From NCBI GenBank assembly GCA_937967805.1, contig CALBTC010000005.1, positions 1 to 7,634 of the forward strand: a stretch of 7,634 nt of DNA, read 5' to 3'. Source of the stretch: an uncultured Anaerolineaceae bacterium (GTDB taxonomy: Bacteria; Chloroflexota; Anaerolineae; Promineifilales; Promineifilaceae). The translations under genes were made by a program, and so were the position numbers. The notes below the pieces were generated by a model. That model was not told the origin of the DNA. It searched no databases and worked only from the letters and a program-made list of their open reading frames with translations. How positions within the stretch are numbered: the first letter of the stretch is position 1; each line of letters starts with the position of its first letter. Positions 4,643 to 7,634 of this stretch are shown one piece after another.

Positions 4643-6547
4643 ATGGCTTTAAGCGATAAAGAAAAACAAATCCCTGCCTGGCGCGCTCAGCTCGCACAAA
4701 CCTGGCAGACGTTACGTTACAAAATTCATCCGGTGCAGCCGGCAGCGCGGCCGGGCATGGGGGCCATTCCCCATGCTGATGGTACGATTTTCCGCGTATG
4801 GGCCCCCAACGCCGAAGCGGTTTACGTCACCGGCTCTTTTAACAACTGGCACCCCAGCCAAATTCGCCTGGCGCCTGAGCACAATGGCTACTGGTCTGTC
4901 AACGTGCCCGAAGCGCAGGTGGGTGACGAATATAAATTTGTGCTGAAACGTGGCCGGCAAAAACTGCTGCGCACCGATCCCTATGCCAAAGATGTACGGC
5001 CGCCTTTCCAAAATGGCGTGGTGCGCAATGGCAGTGTGCTGGGGCTGGAGACGGCCGTTTCCCCCAAAACCACCCCCTTCCAACCGCCAGCCCTTGAACA
5101 GTTAATCATCTACGAACTGCACGTTGGCACCTTTGGCGAAGCTGACGGCAGTCCACCTTACAACTTTGATGCCGTCATTGCCAAGCTGCCGTACCTGCGC
5201 CTGCTGGGCATCAACGCTATTGAATTGATGCCGGTGAAAGCGTTCCCCGGCGAGCTTTCCTGGGGTTACAATCCGGCCCATCCTTTTGCCATCAGCCAGG
5301 TGTATGGCGGACCGGCAAAGTTCAAGCGGCTCATTCAGGCGGCTCATGCTGAGGGCATCGCCGTGATTGTAGACGTGGTCTACAATCATTTTGGCCCGCA
5401 GGGGCTGAGCCTGTGGCAGTTTGACGGCTGGCAGCAGCACGGGCTGGGCGGCATCTACTTCTACAACGATTGGCGCTCCAAAACGCCGTGGGCCGATACG
5501 CGTCCTGATTACGGCCGTCCCGAAGTGCGCCGCTACATTCGTGACAACGTGCGCATGTGGCTGGATGAATACCAGATCGACGGCCTGCGCTGGGACGCCA
5601 CCTCCTACATTCGCAACGCCCACGGCCATGACGGTGATCCCGGAGCCAACATTCCCGAAGGGTGGGCCTTGATGCAGGGGATCAACGCCGAAATGCAGCA
5701 CCACAACCCGCGCCACATTCGCATTGCCGAAGATTTGCAGGCTAACGAATGGCTCACCGAACCGATTGACCAGGGCGGTGCGGGCTTCAACAGCCAGTGG
5801 GACAGCCAGTTTGTCCATCCTATTCGCCAGGCGATCATTACCCCGCGGGACAAAGACCGCGACATGCTGGCCGTGCGTGACGCGCTGCTGTTCCGCTACG
5901 GCGCCGATGCCTTCAGCCGCGTCATCTACACTGAATCCCACGATGAGGTGGCCAACGGCAAGGCGCGGGTGGTGCATGAGGTAGCCGTGGCCGACGGCAG
6001 TGACGCGCTGGCCGCCAAACGGTCTGCCCTGGGCGCAGCGCTGGTTTTCACCGCGCCGGGCGTGCCGATGATCTTCCAGGGGCAGGAGTTTTTAGAAGAT
6101 GGCTGGTTTGATGACAAACGGCCGCTTGACTGGCACAAAGCAGCGCATAACGCCGGCCTGATTGCCCTTTACCGTCACCTCATTAGCCTGCGGCGCAATC
6201 TGGGCGGCAAGACGGGCGGCCTGAGCGGGCAGTCGATCAACGTGTTCCACGTGAACAATGATGCCAAGCTGATTGCCTTTCACCGCTGGCAGCACGGCGG
6301 CCCCGGTGACGATGTAATTGTAGTGGCCAACTTTGCCAACCGCACCGTAAAAAATTACAAAATCGGCTTGCCGCACGGCGGGCAGTGGCCGGTGCGCTTC
6401 AACAGCGACCTGAAAGCGTACCATCCCAGCTTTACCAGCCATCATGTGCCGGCGGTGACGGCCGTTCCCGGCGAATACGATCAGCTTGCCTTCCACGCCA
6501 CGCTCAGCCTCGGTCCCTACAGCGTTATTATTTTGTCGCAGGGGTGA
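4643..6547 (+). CDS. GH13 alpha-glucan-active enzyme with CBM48 (branching-enzyme-like)
   Basis: A 634-residue cytoplasmic enzyme of the alpha-amylase family that acts on alpha-1,4/1,6 glucans. Residues ~45-135 form a CBM48/E-set domain (FRVWAPNAEAVYV, GSFNNW at 64-69). Residues ~150-520 are the catalytic barrel with the GH13 regions: DVVYNH (244-249), GLRWDA with nucleophile Asp318, AED with acid/base Glu363, and SHDEV with His433-Asp434. A C-terminal beta domain (~535-634) ends the protein. The SHDEV block is as in GlgB branching enzymes, while the VYNHFGPQG block and general length recall maltooligosyltrehalose trehalohydrolases (TreZ). A branching-type role in glycogen metabolism is my preferred reading, but a trehalose or glucan hydrolase role is possible, so I give no symbol. 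There is no signal peptide. The gene ends in tandem stops TGA TAA. No other glycogen or trehalose gene is in the window. Confidence 0.88.
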   Translation: MALSDKEKQIPAWRAQLAQTWQTLRYKIHPVQPAARPGMGAIPHADGTIFRVWAPNAEAVYVTGSFNNWHPSQIRLAPEHNGYWSVNVPEAQVGDEYKFVLKRGRQKLLRTDPYAKDVRPPFQNGVVRNGSVLGLETAVSPKTTPFQPPALEQLIIYELHVGTFGEADGSPPYNFDAVIAKLPYLRLLGINAIELMPVKAFPGELSWGYNPAHPFAISQVYGGPAKFKRLIQAAHAEGIAVIVDVVYNHFGPQGLSLWQFDGWQQHGLGGIYFYNDWRSKTPWADTRPDYGRPEVRRYIRDNVRMWLDEYQIDGLRWDATSYIRNAHGHDGDPGANIPEGWALMQGINAEMQHHNPRHIRIAEDLQANEWLTEPIDQGGAGFNSQWDSQFVHPIRQAIITPRDKDRDMLAVRDALLFRYGADAFSRVIYTESHDEVANGKARVVHEVAVADGSDALAAKRSALGAALVFTAPGVPMIFQGQEFLEDGWFDDKRPLDWHKAAHNAGLIALYRHLISLRRNLGGKTGGLSGQSINVFHVNNDAKLIAFHRWQHGGPGDDVIVVANFANRTVKNYKIGLPHGGQWPVRFNSDLKAYHPSFTSHHVPAVTAVPGEYDQLAFHATLSLGPYSVIILSQG

Positions 6548-6562
6548 TAAACGTTACCAAGA

Positions 6563-6627
6563 GAGGAGAAAGCATCCTCAGATGCGTCCTGGCTCGAACC
6601 GTTCGCATCTGAGGATGCTCACTCCTC
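6563..6627. terminator. Long nested inverted repeat after the GH13 gene, terminator-like
   Basis: AGCATCCTCAGATGCG (6571-6586) and its exact complement (6604-6619) form a perfect 16-bp stem with a 17-nt loop. After a 2x2 internal loop, GAGGAG (6563-6568) and CTCCTC (6622-6627) add six more pairs. Each 16-bp arm is itself able to fold (GCATC-CTCA-GATGC and GCATC-TGAG-GATGC). It starts 15 nt after the GH13 stop and separates that gene from the next promoter. No T run follows on either strand, so it is not a classic intrinsic terminator. It may be a bidirectional boundary, an mRNA-stabilising hairpin or a REP-like repeat. Confidence 0.55.
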
Positions 6628-6657
6628 CCAAAAGACGAATTTCCGTTTTCAGTCTCG

Positions 6658-6686
6658 TTTACAAAACAGCTTACTTGACATATACT
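6658..6686 (+). promoter_or_regulatory. Sigma70-type promoter for the EAD-domain gene
   Basis: TTTACA (6658-6663, 5 of 6 to consensus) and TATACT (6681-6686, 5 of 6) are separated by exactly 17 bp. This is the best promoter in the window. Transcription would begin near 6693 and give a leader of about 65 nt before ATG 6760. A perfect TTGACA (6675-6680) directly precedes the -10 but has no good -10 of its own at proper spacing. Confidence 0.6.
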
Positions 6687-6759
6687 TTCCGGCGAGAAGA
6701 AGTGTGTGCAACCCATTTGGCCATTACCGTAACGTATAGCGCTGTTCCTTGTAAGAACC

Positions 6760-7634
6760 ATGACAGATTCCCCAGAAAGCAGTCAAGAAAAGCCGGTCGA
6801 TCTGCGAAAATTGCTGCGCGCCATTGATGAGTCCGTTAATCTGGAAGATTTGCGCACCCTCTGTTTTGAGGTTCAGGTAGACTTCGATAATTTACCTGGC
6901 GCAGTTAAAAAAGATAAGGTGCGTGAGCTTATTATTCATTTTGACCGTCGTAAGCGGATCAATGTGCTCGTAGCCACTTTCATTGAGCTGTATCCTCACG
7001 TTGATGTAGATGCGATGGTTGTGGACGAGACGGATGAAGATCCCACCTCGGCCCGTATCGAAATCCACACGGCCGATATCCTGCCCCAACAAGACAAGTC
7101 TAACACGATGATTGCCAGCAAGAGCTTTGGCGCCATCGTGCGCATGCTCACCCGCGAAGATGTGCGCACGGCCGTTGTCACCTTCCAGACCGATTTCCAG
7201 GCCGCCTCCCAACAGATCGAGCAGATGAACGATTACAAGCAGATCCACGATCTGTTTCAGATTTTGGAAACGCAGTACGATCTGATTTACCGTGACCAGA
7301 AGCGGCTGCCCGACGATGACATGGCCTGGGAAGACATCGCCATGGCTGAGCCGGAGCTGCAAGCCAAAATTGGCGACATCGTTACCCTTTCCAAGAGCCA
7401 GACCTTTGCCGGCAGCAACTTACGCTGGGCGACGCAGTTGGAAACGGTAAAAGAAAATTTGCAAACGGCCGTTGACACCGACGATCTGCAAGCGTTGGAC
7501 GACGGCGTCAGCCTGCTGTCTCGCGTGCTGTCCCGGCACACCACGCGCATCAACGCCCAACTGGTGGCGGTGGCCAGCGCCTTGCGGCTGGCCAATCTGG
7601 AAAAGGCGATCACCACCATCAGCAGCAGCCTGGC
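6760..7634 (+). CDS. EAD/death-like-domain protein with helical region (3' end beyond window)
   Basis: The frame stays open from ATG 6760 to the window end, 291 codons, so the protein is partial. Residues ~12-82 match a pattern I associate with bacterial effector-associated domains: LEDLRTLCFEVQVDFDNLPG, then a KxKVRELI helix, FDRRKRI and a closing ELYPHVD. Such small helical domains recruit partners in NTPase- or protease-based conflict and signalling systems. Residues ~83-115 are an acidic linker. Residues ~120-291 are helix-rich and coiled-coil-like (for example NDYKQIHDLFQILETQYDLI) and I cannot assign them. ATG 6760 is the first start after an in-frame stop at 6730. No strong Shine-Dalgarno precedes it, so initiation may be weak. 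It has its own promoter and is separated from the GH13 gene by a long hairpin, so it probably begins a new unit. A downstream effector or ATPase module, in this protein or the next, is expected but not visible. Confidence 0.75.
   Translation, partial: MTDSPESSQEKPVDLRKLLRAIDESVNLEDLRTLCFEVQVDFDNLPGAVKKDKVRELIIHFDRRKRINVLVATFIELYPHVDVDAMVVDETDEDPTSARIEIHTADILPQQDKSNTMIASKSFGAIVRMLTREDVRTAVVTFQTDFQAASQQIEQMNDYKQIHDLFQILETQYDLIYRDQKRLPDDDMAWEDIAMAEPELQAKIGDIVTLSKSQTFAGSNLRWATQLETVKENLQTAVDTDDLQALDDGVSLLSRVLSRHTTRINAQLVAVASALRLANLEKAITTISSSL

Larger units (their letters stand above)
1476..7472. repeat. Dispersed iterated palindrome ACGGCCGT, 11 exact copies
   Basis: Exact copies start at 1476, 3111, 3220, 3304, 3910, 4191, 5051, 5511, 6458, 7168 and 7465. 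Near copies also occur, for example ACGGCCGC (343, 6118) and TGCGGCCGTT (around 1925 and 2603). By a simple composition estimate well under one exact copy would be expected in this length. Eight copies lie in genes: five read Thr-Ala-Val, two read within Tyr-Gly-Arg and one reads Arg-Pro-Leu. Three lie in the non-coding stretch 3111-3311. Use of different reading frames and of non-coding DNA argues against a purely protein-level cause. Confidence 0.8.

Noticed and set aside
5102..5977. Long open frame of 291 codons on the minus strand
   Set aside because: It lies fully antisense to the GH13 catalytic domain, which carries all family motifs. Its protein has no recognisable motif and it has no ribosome site. 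It is a shadow of codon bias.
6587..6603. GGTTCGAGCC on the minus strand inside the hairpin loop, like a tRNA T-arm
   Set aside because: No acceptor, D-arm or anticodon stem surrounds it; the flanks form the 16-bp inverted repeat instead.

Overview
This 7.6 kb window comes from a bacterial chromosome of moderate GC content. The source is probably a filamentous or multicellular-type bacterium, with Chloroflexota as my best guess. That guess is inference. It rests on a secreted subtilisin-like protease with Thr/Pro linkers and duplicated beta-rich C-terminal domains, on an effector-associated (EAD-type) adaptor gene, and on heavy use of one short palindrome. No rRNA, tRNA, CRISPR array or transposase is visible.

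Layout from left to right. Positions 1-209 are non-coding and hold a long imperfect hairpin, GCCACAGAG...CTCTGTGGC. A minus-strand gene (210-2882) encodes a secreted S8 serine peptidase with a propeptide, a complete catalytic set and two near-identical C-terminal domains. Positions 2883-3385 are a gene-poor stretch with hairpins, an orphan perfect Shine-Dalgarno sequence followed by 4-codon ORFs, and three copies of ACGGCCGT. Two minus-strand genes follow, probably co-transcribed: a dual-specificity-type phosphatase (4363 to 3833) and a small four-helix membrane protein (3766 to 3386). Positions 4364-4642 are a divergent, AT-rich control region packed with short phased repeats. A plus-strand GH13 alpha-glucan-active enzyme with a CBM48 domain (4643-6547) comes next. 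It is followed by a long nested inverted repeat and a good sigma70-type promoter. That promoter drives a plus-strand gene (6760 to beyond the window end) with an N-terminal EAD/death-like domain and a helical region.

How the genes may relate: the phosphatase and the GH13 enzyme share a divergent control region, which makes a shared link to storage glucan possible but unproven. The EAD gene has its own promoter and terminator-like boundary and looks like the start of a separate signalling or conflict-system locus. The most distinctive sequence-level signals are the iterated palindrome ACGGCCGT (11 exact copies), the tandem 10-bp and 11-bp arrays ahead of the GH13 gene, and the unusual leader of the protease gene.
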